Source: JANQMY01 sp965227095
GTDB taxonomy: Bacteria; Pseudomonadota; Alphaproteobacteria; JANQMY01
NCBI GenBank assembly: GCA_965227095.1
Contig: CBDDFL010000002.1
Location: 1,364,001-1,428,000, forward strand
Length of the DNA: 64,000 nucleotides
Reading direction: 5' to 3'
The notes beneath the pieces were generated by a model. That model searched no databases. It was not told where the DNA came from and was given only the letters and a program-made list of their open reading frames with translations. Every line of letters starts with the position of its first letter. Positions within the stretch are counted from its first letter, which is position 1. This document shows positions 44,007 through 52,652 of this stretch, one piece after another. Made by a program: the position numbers and the translations under genes.

Positions 44007-44500
44007 TCTTCGCTTTCTCTTGATGATCCGCCTACGGCGATTTCTTGTGTCGGATAGGCGTCGTTTTCTTCAATGTTCGCGTGCAGCGATTTGAACAGCC
44101 ACCGGCCGTTTTCTTTGATGAAGCGGTCTTCGTAAGTGCCGATAATCCGAACATATTGAAGGCCGCCGTCCGGCAAAAGACCGGTCCACATCATGAGGAA
44201 GCGCCAGGCGCCGGTTGCTTCATCTCCATCAACCGAAATCTGTGGATTCATGACCATATGGGCGGAATTGCGCATGCCGCCCGGCGTGCCCATGGTCGAA
44301 AAAAATGCATGCAATTCATCTGGGCCATTGCATGTGATCAGGCCGGGCGCTTCCCATACACTGTTTTGGGCGAACAAGGTGATCACCGTGTCCGGGTTGT
44401 GGTCATCATCGCAGGCCGCGCAGTAAGCGGCTTTCAGCTCATAGATCTCGAGCTTGTCTTCAACCTTTTGCAATCGGTCGAGAAGGGCGGCGTCGGTCAT
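44003..44500 (-). CDS. NTF2-like/SnoaL-like domain protein
   Basis: 165 residues from the ATG at 44500; a TTG one codon upstream is also open. An alpha+beta-barrel of the SnoaL type is suggested by LEIYELKAAYCAACDDDHNPDTVITLFAQNSVWEAPGLITCNGPDELHAFFSTM and the end YVRIIGTYEDRFIKENGRWLFKSLHA. Such proteins are isomerases, hydratases or dehydratases, often in steroid or aromatic metabolism; none can be chosen here. It lies upstream of and overlaps lipB, an unusual partner, and is divergent from the FliN-like gene. Confidence 0.83.
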   Translation of the reverse strand: MTDAALLDRLQKVEDKLEIYELKAAYCAACDDDHNPDTVITLFAQNSVWEAPGLITCNGPDELHAFFSTMGTPGGMRNSAHMVMNPQISVDGDEATGAWRFLMMWTGLLPDGGLQYVRIIGTYEDRFIKENGRWLFKSLHANIEENDAYPTQEIAVGGSSRESEE

Positions 44501-44597
44501 CAAAACTCTCTCAATAAAGGGGGTCCATTTTTACCAATCCGTAACCGCAAAGTGGAACCCTGGTTTTCCTAACCAAAGCCTATTGGACGGGGTCAAA

Positions 44598-44849
44598 TTG
44601 TCTACAACGCTAAATGCTGTCGGTGTCGAAATATCTGTGGTTCTTGGTAATGCCACCATGCCCATGAAGCAATTGCTGCGCATGGGTCGTGGGGCCGTGA
44701 TTGAACTCGATTCGCGTGAAGACGAAGAAGTGTGGATTTTGGCCAATAATCGGGTCGTCGCCCGTGGAGAAATCATGGTCCAAGGCGACAAATTGGCCGT
44801 TTCGGTGACCGAAACACTGAAAGTGACCGATCAGATCTCTGTACGCTAA
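44598..44849 (+). CDS. Orphan FliN-like (SpoA domain) protein
   Basis: About 83 residues from a TTG at 44598 with GGACGGGG 9 bases upstream; the frame is open further upstream but there it overlaps the divergent gene. The whole protein is one SpoA domain: TLNAVGVEISVVLGNATMPMKQLLRMGRGAVIELDSREDEEVWILANNRVVARGEIMVQGDKLAVSVT. This matches the C-terminal domain of the flagellar switch protein FliN. No other flagellar gene is in the window. The start is uncertain; an in-frame start around 44572 is possible. Confidence 0.78.
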   Translation: MSTTLNAVGVEISVVLGNATMPMKQLLRMGRGAVIELDSREDEEVWILANNRVVARGEIMVQGDKLAVSVTETLKVTDQISVR

Positions 44850-45056
44850 CCGGCGTCCCGACTAAAATCTCTCCTGTAACTCCCGTTTTTGGGACAAAAA
44901 CACAGTAAATAACTGTGATACATATCGATTTTTCCGTTTACGACTTGAAATCGTAATTGTACACTAACAAATGTTATTATCATCGACTATCACATATAGT
45001 TAGTGTGAAATAGGCGGAAAAGACTCCGTCTGTCGATTCAGGAGAGTGCACGCTTA
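44850..45056. promoter_or_regulatory. AT-rich intergenic region with stacked inverted repeats before the siroheme gene
   Basis: Three dyads are seen: CACAGT-N5-ACTGTG (44901-44917), TTACGA-N7-TCGTAA (44938-44956), and ACACTAAC (44961-44968) with GTTAGTGT (44999-45006). The segment is clearly more AT-rich than its neighbours. It very likely contains the promoter and operators of the siroheme-cysH operon, but I cannot assign -35/-10 elements with confidence. The RBS AGGAGAG of the siroheme gene is at 45039-45045. Confidence 0.55.
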
Positions 45057-45617
45057 ATGTTCCCCATCGTTTTAGATCTGAATCTTTTGCGGGTAGGCCT
45101 TGTGGGGCAAGGACGCGCAGCGCTTCAACGGCTTCGGTTGTTGGACGAAGATAACGCGCGCCATGTGCAGGTCTTCTGTGAGGAACGGGACAAAGAGCTG
45201 AGCGACACGGCGGGGGACCGCCTGCTGCGCCGCCTTCCCACGCGGGACGAAATTGCCGGTCTCAATATCTTGTTTATCGCCGGTTTGCCGGGCGCCCAAG
45301 CGCGGGCATTGGCCAACCAAGCCCGGGAAGAAGGCGTGTTGGTCAATACGGAAGATGTGAAAGATCTGTGTGATTTTCATATGCCCGCAAGCGTACGCCG
45401 CGGCGATCTGCTGTTGAGCGTATCCACGGGGGGCGCCTCGCCGGGGCTTGCCCGGCGCCTCAAGTCGACCTTGTCCTGCCAGTTCGGACCGGAATGGAGT
45501 GCGCGTGTGGAAGAAATAAGTTTCCAGCGCCAACAATGGCGCGATGCCGGGATGGACCTGCCCACCGTGTCCCAGCGCACCGATGAGTTCATAAATGAGA
45601 AGGGGTGGCTGTCATGA
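45057..45617 (+). CDS. Precorrin-2 dehydrogenase / sirohydrochlorin ferrochelatase (CysG N-terminal type)
   Basis: 186 residues, matching the CysG-B/Met8p half of siroheme synthase. The Rossmann-like start FPIVLDLNLLRVGLVGQGRAALQRLRLL and the motif CDFHMPASVRRGDLLLSVSTGGASPGLARRLK are diagnostic. It oxidises precorrin-2 and inserts iron to give siroheme, the cofactor of sulfite reductase. The uroporphyrinogen methyltransferase half is absent and must be encoded elsewhere. Its stop overlaps the cysH start (ATGA). Confidence 0.92.
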   Translation: MFPIVLDLNLLRVGLVGQGRAALQRLRLLDEDNARHVQVFCEERDKELSDTAGDRLLRRLPTRDEIAGLNILFIAGLPGAQARALANQAREEGVLVNTEDVKDLCDFHMPASVRRGDLLLSVSTGGASPGLARRLKSTLSCQFGPEWSARVEEISFQRQQWRDAGMDLPTVSQRTDEFINEKGWLS

Positions 45618-46411
45618 CCGTCGCCGCAAAATCCGTTATCGATCGCCGTTCCACGGGCGCACCGCGCGCATTCGACATTGCCGATGACGAAACGCTTCCG
45701 CCGGAAATCGCGGACCGCTTGGAAGGTCTACAGCGCCAATATGAGGGCGTCACCGGGCTTGAGCTTTTGCAGTCCATGATCACCGATGTCTTTAAGGATG
45801 AAATTGCGGTGGTGTCGTCCTTCGGGTCGGAATCGGCGGTGCTGCTGCATTTGGCGGCGCAAGTGGACCCGACAGTGCCGGTCATCTTCCTCAACACGGG
45901 CAAATTGTTCGGGGAAACCCTGCGCTATCGCGACCGGTTACAAGAAGCCATCGGCCTGACCGACATTCGTGCCATTGGCCCGCACCCCAGTGACGAGAAT
46001 GAATATGATCCGGACGGTATCTTGTGGAATGAAGATCCGGACAAATGCTGTCACTTCCGGAAAGTGCTGCCGTTGAAACGCGCCCTGAAAGGCTTCTCGG
46101 CGCAAATCACCGGGCGTAAGCGGTTCCAGACCGGCGCGCGCGCAGCGATGAAAACCATCGAATACAGCGATGGCCGCTTTAAAATCAATCCGCTCGCCAA
46201 TTGGGGGCTGGAAGAATTGCAACGCTATGTGGATCGGTACAAAATACCGCAACACCCCCTTGTAAAAGATGGCTATTTGTCCATCGGTTGCATGCCGTGT
46301 ACGGATCGTGTGAAGGAAGGCGGCGACTATCGGTCCGGCCGCTGGTCCGGCCTCGACAAAGACGAATGCGGTATTCACGGTCCGAGCCTGACGGACGGCG
46401 AAGGCATTTGA
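45614..46411 (+). CDS. cysH: Adenylyl-sulfate (APS) reductase, CysH family
   Basis: 265 residues from the ATG at 45614, coupled to the siroheme gene. The PP-loop is SSFGSESAVLLHL (residues 68-80). Cys145-Cys146 (DKCCHFRK) and Cys226-Cys229 (GCMPCTD) form the four-cysteine set that holds a [4Fe-4S] cluster in APS-specific enzymes, and the catalytic Cys252 is in ECGIH. It reduces APS to sulfite with thioredoxin. Sulfite reductase itself is not in the window. Confidence 0.94.
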   Translation: MTVAAKSVIDRRSTGAPRAFDIADDETLPPEIADRLEGLQRQYEGVTGLELLQSMITDVFKDEIAVVSSFGSESAVLLHLAAQVDPTVPVIFLNTGKLFGETLRYRDRLQEAIGLTDIRAIGPHPSDENEYDPDGILWNEDPDKCCHFRKVLPLKRALKGFSAQITGRKRFQTGARAAMKTIEYSDGRFKINPLANWGLEELQRYVDRYKIPQHPLVKDGYLSIGCMPCTDRVKEGGDYRSGRWSGLDKDECGIHGPSLTDGEGI

Positions 46412-46637
46412 CACACGCCCTTTTAATTCGTTTGCTGAGGATGCCGGTCGGATGTCCAGATATTCTTGGCATGGCGTAAGAGCCCCCGAAACATCCTAAA
46501 ATAGGGGGCGGGCAGGGCCGTTGGATCTCTTTCATCGCTAAAACTTAACATCCCTTAAGATCTCCCGATTATTGATGGTTTTGGGCCACGAAACGCTTCA
46601 CAAGCGGGTCGGGATTTGCTACACGCTCAAGCCTTAT

Positions 46638-46724
46638 GCGGTCGTGGCGGAACTGGTAGACGCGCAGCGTTGAGGTCGCTGTGGGGTAAAACCCGTGGAA
46701 GTTCGAGTCTTCTCGACCGCACCA
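46638..46724 (+). tRNA. tRNA-Leu (anticodon GAG)
   Basis: 87 bases including an encoded CCA at 46722-46724. The acceptor arm is GCGGTCG (46638-46644) with CGACCGC (46714-46720) and discriminator A. The anticodon stem is CAGCG/CGCTG (46665-46669, 46677-46681) with GAG at 46672-46674. A long variable arm, as expected for a class II tRNA, and the T-arm GTTCGAGTC are present. It reads CUC/CUU codons. The 226-bp gap before it after cysH contains only a G/C-rich hairpin near 46482-46509. Confidence 0.96.
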
Positions 46725-46856
46725 TACATGCCAGCTTTACAAATCGGTCTGGTTGGCGGCGTACAGGATCGTGGCTCTGTTCTTTATTCGAAGAACACCC
46801 ATGTCCTTCCGCTGAAGGCCTCTATCGAACGACCCCATGCGGGAGGGCCAGGAAAC

Positions 46857-48254
46857 ATGACCGAAAACCTGAACGTCGCCCCACCGCCATCGTCTGATTC
46901 CCCCCAGAATGCGGAAGCCCTGTCACCGGATTTCGTCCGTGGTGTCATCGATGCGCTGGACAGCGGAAACGAAACCGCGGTGCGTCATCAAACGGCGGAT
47001 CTTCATGCAGCCGATTTGGCCGACCTGATCAGTCTCGTTCGTCCGGATGAACGGCGAGAACTCATTCGGGTGCTGGGCGCGACGCTCGACCCGACCGTTC
47101 TGACGGAACTGGAAGAGGGGATTCGCGATGAGGTGCTGCCGCTCATCAAGGCCGAAAACATTGCCAAGGCCGTCGAAGTCTTGGAATCGGACGATGCGGT
47201 TTACCTGTTGGAGGATTTGGACGAGACGCGCCAACGCGAAATCCTTGAACACGTTTCTGAAGCGGACAGGGCTGCCGTCGAATATAGCCTTCAGTATCCG
47301 GAAAATAGCGCCGGCCGCCTCATGCAGCGGCAAATCATTACGGTGCCGCCGTTTTGGACCGTCGGCCAAACCATCGACTATATGCGCGAAACGGAAGACC
47401 TGCCGGTGGAGTTTCTGCATGTCTTTGTGGTGGACCCGGCCTTTCATCCGTTGGGCACCGTGCCCACCAGCCGAATTTTACGGACGAAGCGGCCTGTGAA
47501 AATCGGCGACATCATGGACCCCGATCCGATCCTCATTCCCGCCGCCATGGACGAGGAAGACGTCGCCTATCAGTTCGAGCAATATCACCTTTATTCGGCC
47601 CCCGTGGTGGATGAAAACAGCCGTCTGTGCGGCATGATCACCGTGGACGATGTGGTGGGGGTCATTCAGGAAACCAACGAAGCGGACATCTTGCAATTGG
47701 GCGGGGTGAACGAAGAAGCCGAGGTGACGGACACGGTGCTGACCACCACGCGTCAGCGCTTCAGCTGGCTTTTTGTGAACCTCCTCACAGCCATTCTCGC
47801 CTCCATCGTGATTGCGTTTTTCGATGCCACCATCGAGCAACTCGTGGCGCTAGCCGTATTGATGCCGATTGTGGCCAGCATGGGCGGCAATGCGGGGACG
47901 CAGACCCTGACCATCGCCGTGCGGGCCCTCGCAACCAAGGAGCTGACGCCCACCAATACGCTGCGGGTAATTGGCCGCGAAACCATGGTGGGCTTCTTGA
48001 ATGGTATCGTCTTCGCCCTATTGTTGGGCATCGTGGGCGGGTTTTGGTTCCAAAGCTTGGATTTGGGCATTGTTTTGGCCGCGGCCATGCTCATCAACCT
48101 CCTTTTCGCCGGATTAGCGGGCATTTTAATCCCCATTTCCCTGCAAAGATTTGGGGTCGATCCTGCCGTTGCGTCCACCGTTTTTGTCACCACTGTGACG
48201 GATGTGGTTGGTTTTTTTGTGTTTTTGGGGCTGGCGGCGTGGTACCTGTTTTAG
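46857..48254 (+). CDS. mgtE: MgtE-type magnesium transporter
   Basis: 465 residues from the ATG at 46857 with GGGAGGG and AGGA upstream; the frame is open back into the tRNA but those codons are not coding. It has an MgtE N-terminal helical domain (about residues 30-145) and a tandem CBS pair (about 150-270, with IMDPDPILIPAAMDEEDVAYQFEQYHLYSAPVVDE). Five membrane helices follow, with the signature PIVASMGGNAGTQTLTIAVRALA. Magnesium binding by the cytosolic domains gates the channel. Confidence 0.95.
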   Translation: MTENLNVAPPPSSDSPQNAEALSPDFVRGVIDALDSGNETAVRHQTADLHAADLADLISLVRPDERRELIRVLGATLDPTVLTELEEGIRDEVLPLIKAENIAKAVEVLESDDAVYLLEDLDETRQREILEHVSEADRAAVEYSLQYPENSAGRLMQRQIITVPPFWTVGQTIDYMRETEDLPVEFLHVFVVDPAFHPLGTVPTSRILRTKRPVKIGDIMDPDPILIPAAMDEEDVAYQFEQYHLYSAPVVDENSRLCGMITVDDVVGVIQETNEADILQLGGVNEEAEVTDTVLTTTRQRFSWLFVNLLTAILASIVIAFFDATIEQLVALAVLMPIVASMGGNAGTQTLTIAVRALATKELTPTNTLRVIGRETMVGFLNGIVFALLLGIVGGFWFQSLDLGIVLAAAMLINLLFAGLAGILIPISLQRFGVDPAVASTVFVTTVTDVVGFFVFLGLAAWYLF

Positions 48255-48328
48255 GGGATAGAAGCAGCCGTTGAGCCCATACGAGACATCAACAAACCCA
48301 AGGCTCTGGCTGTGGCAAGAAGGGATCG

Positions 48329-49300
48329 TTGAGTTTCGTGTTTAAGAACGTTTTGGCTGCTGCCGTTATCACCTTTGCATCTTTATCCGCGTCTTTGTCT
48401 GCGTCGACCGCACCGAGTTTTGCGCAACAATGGCGCGCCTTGCAGCCGCTCGATACCGGTCGCGCTCGGGCCGGTGTCGCCATGGTCGATGGCGAAATTT
48501 ACGTCGCCGGCGGTTCCGGATTAACGGGGCCGGAAGACGCCTTCGAAGTGCTGGATCCCATCGGCGAACATTGGCGGCCTCTGCCCTCAATGCCCACGGG
48601 CCGCGAACACTTCGGGATGGCGGCGCTTGGCAAGGAGCTCTACATCGTTGGCGGCTTTACCTCCAACAGCAATAACCAGCCAACACGTACGGTTCAGATC
48701 TTCAACACGGTCACGCAAAGCTGGCGCAATGGCGCGAACATGCCCGGCGTGCGCTCCGGTCACTCTGTCGTGTCCCATAACGGCAAGCTCTATGTCATGG
48801 GCGGGCGGGGCACCAGCCCGCAGGACGTGTATGTCTATGATCCCTCGCGCAATCAATGGCGCACTTCCACGGTTCGGTTGACCGTGGCGCGGGAAAGCAT
48901 GGCCGCCTTGGTCAATAAAGGACGCATTTTTCTGATCGGTGGCCGCGGCCTCACCGGACAAGTAACGGGCCGGGTGGAAAGCTGGGATCCCACAGGCGGG
49001 CAATGGCGCCGCCATCGGGATCTCCCCGTGGCGCGCTCGGGATTGACGGCGGCCTCTGTCGGGGGCCGTATTCACGTGGCCGGCGGTGAAAGCCTCAAAC
49101 CATTGCGCACTTATGCCAATCATGACATCTACAACCAAGGGTCGGACGCCTGGGCCAAGGGCCAAAAACTGTCCAGCCCCCGGCAAGGCCTGGTGTCCGC
49201 CGCGGTGGACGGAAGATGGTATGTGATCGGCGGCGGGGCCGGTGCCGGGTTCCTAACGGTGTTCACCCCCAGCGACTTGGTCGAAGTCTACGGTCCTTAA
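48329..49300 (+). CDS. Secreted kelch-repeat protein
   Basis: 323 residues from a TTG start at 48329 (AAGGGA upstream); a GTG three codons later would also keep the signal peptide (FKNVLAAAVITFASLSASLSASTAPSFA). The body is a kelch beta-propeller, with repeated units such as MVDGEIYVAGGSG, LGKELYIVGGFTS, HNGKLYVMGGRG, NKGRIFLIGGRG and VDGRWYVIGGG. No catalytic motif is visible. The ligand and role are unknown; it is probably periplasmic. Confidence 0.85.
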   Translation: MSFVFKNVLAAAVITFASLSASLSASTAPSFAQQWRALQPLDTGRARAGVAMVDGEIYVAGGSGLTGPEDAFEVLDPIGEHWRPLPSMPTGREHFGMAALGKELYIVGGFTSNSNNQPTRTVQIFNTVTQSWRNGANMPGVRSGHSVVSHNGKLYVMGGRGTSPQDVYVYDPSRNQWRTSTVRLTVARESMAALVNKGRIFLIGGRGLTGQVTGRVESWDPTGGQWRRHRDLPVARSGLTAASVGGRIHVAGGESLKPLRTYANHDIYNQGSDAWAKGQKLSSPRQGLVSAAVDGRWYVIGGGAGAGFLTVFTPSDLVEVYGP

Positions 49301-49338
49301 ACGCAATTCCAATTTGGACGTCCAGATAAGAGAACAAA

Positions 49339-50511
49339 ATGATTCCAAATGAATATCCGACGCTGAATTTCGATCTCGGCGAGACGGCCGATATGTTACG
49401 GGACACTGTCCGCAGCTTTACGTCCGACAACATTACACCGCGTGCGGACGACATCGACAGCACCAACGAGTTTCCGCGCGACCTGTGGCCCAAGCTTGGG
49501 GAATTGGGGCTGTTGGGCGTCACAGTGGAAGAAGAATTTGGCGGCGCCGGCATGGGCTATCTGGAACATGCCGTGATCATGGAAGAAATCTCTCGTGGTT
49601 CGGCATCGGTGGGGTTGTCTTACAGCGCCCATTCCAATCTCTGCGTCAATCAGATCCGCCGCTGGGCAACGGAGGACCAAAAACGCAAATTCCTGCCGAA
49701 GCTGATTTCGGGCGAGCATCTTGGCGCCCTTGCCATGAGCGAGCCTGGCGCTGGCTCCGATGTGGTGTCCATGAAATTGCGCGCCGATAAAAAAGGCGAC
49801 CGCTATGTGCTCAATGGCACGAAATTTTGGATTACAAATGGTCCGGATGCGGATGTTTTGGTGGTTTATGCCAAAACCGATCCGGAGGCCGGTCCGCGCG
49901 GCATCACGGCTTTTTTGATTGAGAAAGGCATGAAGGGCTTTTCCACGGGCAAGAAGCTCGACAAACTTGGCATGCGCGGCTCCGACACCGGCGAACTGGT
50001 GTTCGAAGACTGCGACGTGCCGGAAGAAAACATCATGGGCCCGCTGAATGAAGGCGTGAAAGTGTTGATGAGCGGCCTGGATTATGAGCGGGCCGTTTTG
50101 TCAGCGGGCCCTTTGGGCATCATGCAGGCCTGCATGGATGTGGTGGTGCCTTACGTCCATGACCGCAAACAGTTCGGCCAAGCCATTGGCGAATTCCAGC
50201 TGATGCAAGGCAAGCTCGCGGACATGTACACCACCATGAATGCGGCAAAAGCCTATGTCTATGCGGTCAACAAGGCATGCGACCGGGGCGAGACGGCGCG
50301 CAAAGATGCAGCCGGCGCGATCCTTTATGCAGCGGAAAAAGCCACCTGGATGGCGCTCGAGGCTATTCAAGCCCTGGGCGGCAATGGCTATATCAATGAC
50401 TATCCCACGGGGCGCCTGTTGCGCGATGCGAAGCTTTACGAAATCGGTGCGGGAACATCGGAAATTCGGCGCATGTTGATCGGCCGCGAATTGTTCGCCG
50501 AAACCGCTTAA
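49339..50511 (+). CDS. Isovaleryl-CoA dehydrogenase-type acyl-CoA dehydrogenase
   Basis: 390 residues. FAD-dependent acyl-CoA dehydrogenase with the signatures AMSEPGAGSDVVSMKLRA and QALGGNGYINDYPTGRLLRDAKLYEIGAGTSEIRRMLIGREL. The segment MSGLDYERAVLSAGPLGIMQACMD carries the catalytic Glu in the helix-G position that is specific for isovaleryl-CoA dehydrogenase. Step three of leucine breakdown. methylcrotonyl-CoA carboxylase beta is 6.5 kb away rather than adjacent. Confidence 0.92.
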   Translation: MIPNEYPTLNFDLGETADMLRDTVRSFTSDNITPRADDIDSTNEFPRDLWPKLGELGLLGVTVEEEFGGAGMGYLEHAVIMEEISRGSASVGLSYSAHSNLCVNQIRRWATEDQKRKFLPKLISGEHLGALAMSEPGAGSDVVSMKLRADKKGDRYVLNGTKFWITNGPDADVLVVYAKTDPEAGPRGITAFLIEKGMKGFSTGKKLDKLGMRGSDTGELVFEDCDVPEENIMGPLNEGVKVLMSGLDYERAVLSAGPLGIMQACMDVVVPYVHDRKQFGQAIGEFQLMQGKLADMYTTMNAAKAYVYAVNKACDRGETARKDAAGAILYAAEKATWMALEAIQALGGNGYINDYPTGRLLRDAKLYEIGAGTSEIRRMLIGRELFAETA

Positions 50512-50524
50512 GAACGAGAAATCC

Positions 50525-50548
50525 AAAAAGGGCTCTGACCCCTTTTTT
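50525..50548 (+). terminator. Probable terminator after the acyl-CoA dehydrogenase
   Basis: AAAAAGGG (50525-50532) pairs with CCCTTTTT (50540-50547) with a short loop and a T run of six. The stem is mostly A-T, so the hairpin is weak. Confidence 0.6.
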
Positions 50549-50580
50549 ATCAAGAATGAGAAGACTGAAAGGACCACCCC

Positions 50581-51768
50581 ATGTCATCTGAAGACCCAAT
50601 TGTCATTGTCGGCGCGTCACGCACCCCCATGGGCAGCATGATGGGTTCCCTCACAGACCTGTCGGCCACGGAACTTGGCAGTGCGGCGATCAAAGATGCG
50701 CTGGCCCGTGGAGGCGTGAAAGAAGAGGCTGTCGATGAAGTGATCATGGGCTGCGTGTTGCAAGCAGGGCAGGGGCAAGCGCCGGCCCGTCAAGCGGCTT
50801 TGGGGGCGGGCATTCCCAACACCATTCCCACCTCCACGGTCAACAAGATGTGTGGCTCCGGCATGAAGGCGGTCATGATGGCTTGCGATACGCTGGATGT
50901 GGGGCGCGCCGATACCATGGTCGCCGGTGGTTTGGAAAGCATGACCAATGCGCCGTATCTGTTGCCGAAAGCGCGCGGCGGATACCGCTTGGGCCATGGC
51001 GAGCTGAAAGACCATATGTTCATGGACGGCCTGGAAGATGCCTATGAAGGCAAAGCCATGGGGATATATGCGGAAGAAACGGCGAAAGCCTATCAGTTCA
51101 GCCGCGAACAACAAGATGCCTTCGCCATTGCGTCGGTGGAGCGGGCACAAAAAGCCTCCGCTGACGGAACATTCGCAAAGGAAGTGGTGCCGGTCGAGGT
51201 GAAAACGCGCAAAGGCGTTGTCACGGTCGAACAAGACGAACAGCCTCAAAAATCGAATGTGGAAAAGATCCCCAGCCTCCGGCCCGCTTTTGTGAAGGAC
51301 GGTACGGTGACCGCGGCGAACTCCAGTTCGATCTCGGACGGTGGCGCGGCGGTGATCTTGACCCGTCAGTCCGTGGCGGACAAAAACGGTTGGTCCCCCA
51401 TCGCGCGGATTGTTGGCCAGGCCAGCAACGCCCACGAACCGCAATGGTTCACCACGGCCCCCGTGGGCGCGATCCAGAAACTGTTAGACCGTACGGGTTG
51501 GGCCAAAGACGACGTGGACTTATGGGAAATCAACGAAGCCTTTGCGGTGGTGCCCATGGCGGCCATGAAGGAAATCGACATTCCCCACGACAAGGTCAAC
51601 GTTCATGGCGGTGCCTGTGCCCTGGGCCACCCCATCGGGGCGTCGGGCGCGCGAATCATTGTGACGTTACTGAACGCCATGGAAAAATACGATCAAACAC
51701 GTGGTGTTGCGTCTCTCTGCATCGGCGGCGGGGAAGCCACCGCCGTGGCGATTGAAAGGGTGTCGTAA
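50581..51768 (+). CDS. Acetyl-CoA C-acetyltransferase (thiolase)
   Basis: 395 residues. Biosynthetic/degradative thiolase with the nucleophile Cys91 (NKMCGSGMKAVM), the GGACALGHPIGASGARI motif with the active-site His, and the second Cys in SLCIGGGEATAV. It cleaves or forms acetoacetyl-CoA. Neighbours suggest the end of leucine or other branched-chain catabolism. Confidence 0.94.
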   Translation: MSSEDPIVIVGASRTPMGSMMGSLTDLSATELGSAAIKDALARGGVKEEAVDEVIMGCVLQAGQGQAPARQAALGAGIPNTIPTSTVNKMCGSGMKAVMMACDTLDVGRADTMVAGGLESMTNAPYLLPKARGGYRLGHGELKDHMFMDGLEDAYEGKAMGIYAEETAKAYQFSREQQDAFAIASVERAQKASADGTFAKEVVPVEVKTRKGVVTVEQDEQPQKSNVEKIPSLRPAFVKDGTVTAANSSSISDGGAAVILTRQSVADKNGWSPIARIVGQASNAHEPQWFTTAPVGAIQKLLDRTGWAKDDVDLWEINEAFAVVPMAAMKEIDIPHDKVNVHGGACALGHPIGASGARIIVTLLNAMEKYDQTRGVASLCIGGGEATAVAIERVS

Positions 51769-51818
51769 GCTGATTGCCATACACCGCGTTCAGCTTCGTG
51801 TTGTGAGGGTGCCGTAAA

Positions 51819-52568
51819 ATGGAAGCCAAAACTGTTTTAGTGACTGGCGGGTCCAGAGGCATTGGCCGCGCGGCGGCATTGGCGTGTGCACGAGATGGCT
51901 GGAATGTGTGCATCAATTACCGGTCAAACACTGAGGCCGCCGACCAAACTCTTCAAGAGGTACGGGCGGCGGGCGTTAACGCAGTTGCGGTCAAGGGTGA
52001 TGTTTCCAACGAAGGCGACGTGATTTCCATTTTCGATACCGCCGCACGTGAGCTTCCGCCTTTGCGCGCCGTTGTGATCAATGCCGGTATCGTGGCCCCA
52101 TCCTTGCCCGTGGCGGACATGACAGCCGACCGCATTCGGCACGTATTCGACGCCAATACCATCAGTGCTTTTTTATGTGCACGGGAAACTGCCCGCCGTT
52201 TGCCGACAACAAAAGGGGGCATAGGTGGGGCTGTTGTCTTAGTGTCTTCTGTCGCCGCGCGCTTAGGTGCGCCGAATGAGTTTGTAGACTATGCGGCCTC
52301 AAAGGCGGCGCTTGACGCTCTTGCGGTTGGTCTGGCGAAGGAACTGGGTCCCGGCGGGGTGCGTGTCAATTCCGTGCGCCCTGGAATCATTGATACGGAA
52401 TTACATGCGAGTGTCGGCCAGCCGGACAAGGCGGCGGAGCGCGGAAAGACCGCCGCGCTGGGCCGTCCGGGGGCGCCGGAGGAAGTAGCTGACGCGATTG
52501 CGTGGTTGCTCAGTGACGCAGCGTCCTACACTACCGGAGCCATATTGGAGGTCGCCGGCGGACGATGA
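51819..52568 (+). CDS. Short-chain dehydrogenase/reductase
   Basis: 249 residues. Classical SDR with the nucleotide motif TGGSRGIG at residues 9-16, NAG (VVINAGIV), and the catalytic YAASK with the preceding Ser. C-terminal segment SDAASYTTGAILEVAGGR is typical. It resembles FabG and glucose 1-dehydrogenase-like enzymes, but the substrate cannot be set. 50 bp after the thiolase and 85 bp before the P450. Confidence 0.9.
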   Translation: MEAKTVLVTGGSRGIGRAAALACARDGWNVCINYRSNTEAADQTLQEVRAAGVNAVAVKGDVSNEGDVISIFDTAARELPPLRAVVINAGIVAPSLPVADMTADRIRHVFDANTISAFLCARETARRLPTTKGGIGGAVVLVSSVAARLGAPNEFVDYAASKAALDALAVGLAKELGPGGVRVNSVRPGIIDTELHASVGQPDKAAERGKTAALGRPGAPEEVADAIAWLLSDAASYTTGAILEVAGGR

Positions 52569-52652
52569 ATTTGATGCCGCCTATAAACAACGCAAAAGAT
52601 TAGCTAAGATCGCCGAAGTTTCGTAACGGCAAAATTCGTTAGGAGGAAGCGC

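Noticed and set aside
44912..44930. CRP or FNR site in the siroheme leader (TGTGATACATATCGAT)
   Set aside because: Only one half of either consensus is present; the second half lacks TCACA or ATCAA at the right spacing.
46482..46509. GCCCCC/GGGGGC hairpin after cysH as a terminator
   Set aside because: The stem is short, the loop long and no T-tract follows.
46695..46856. N-terminal extension of MgtE beginning inside the tRNA
   Set aside because: It would overlap the tRNA-Leu 3' end, and the sequence is not MgtE-like; the ATG at 46857 has its own RBS.
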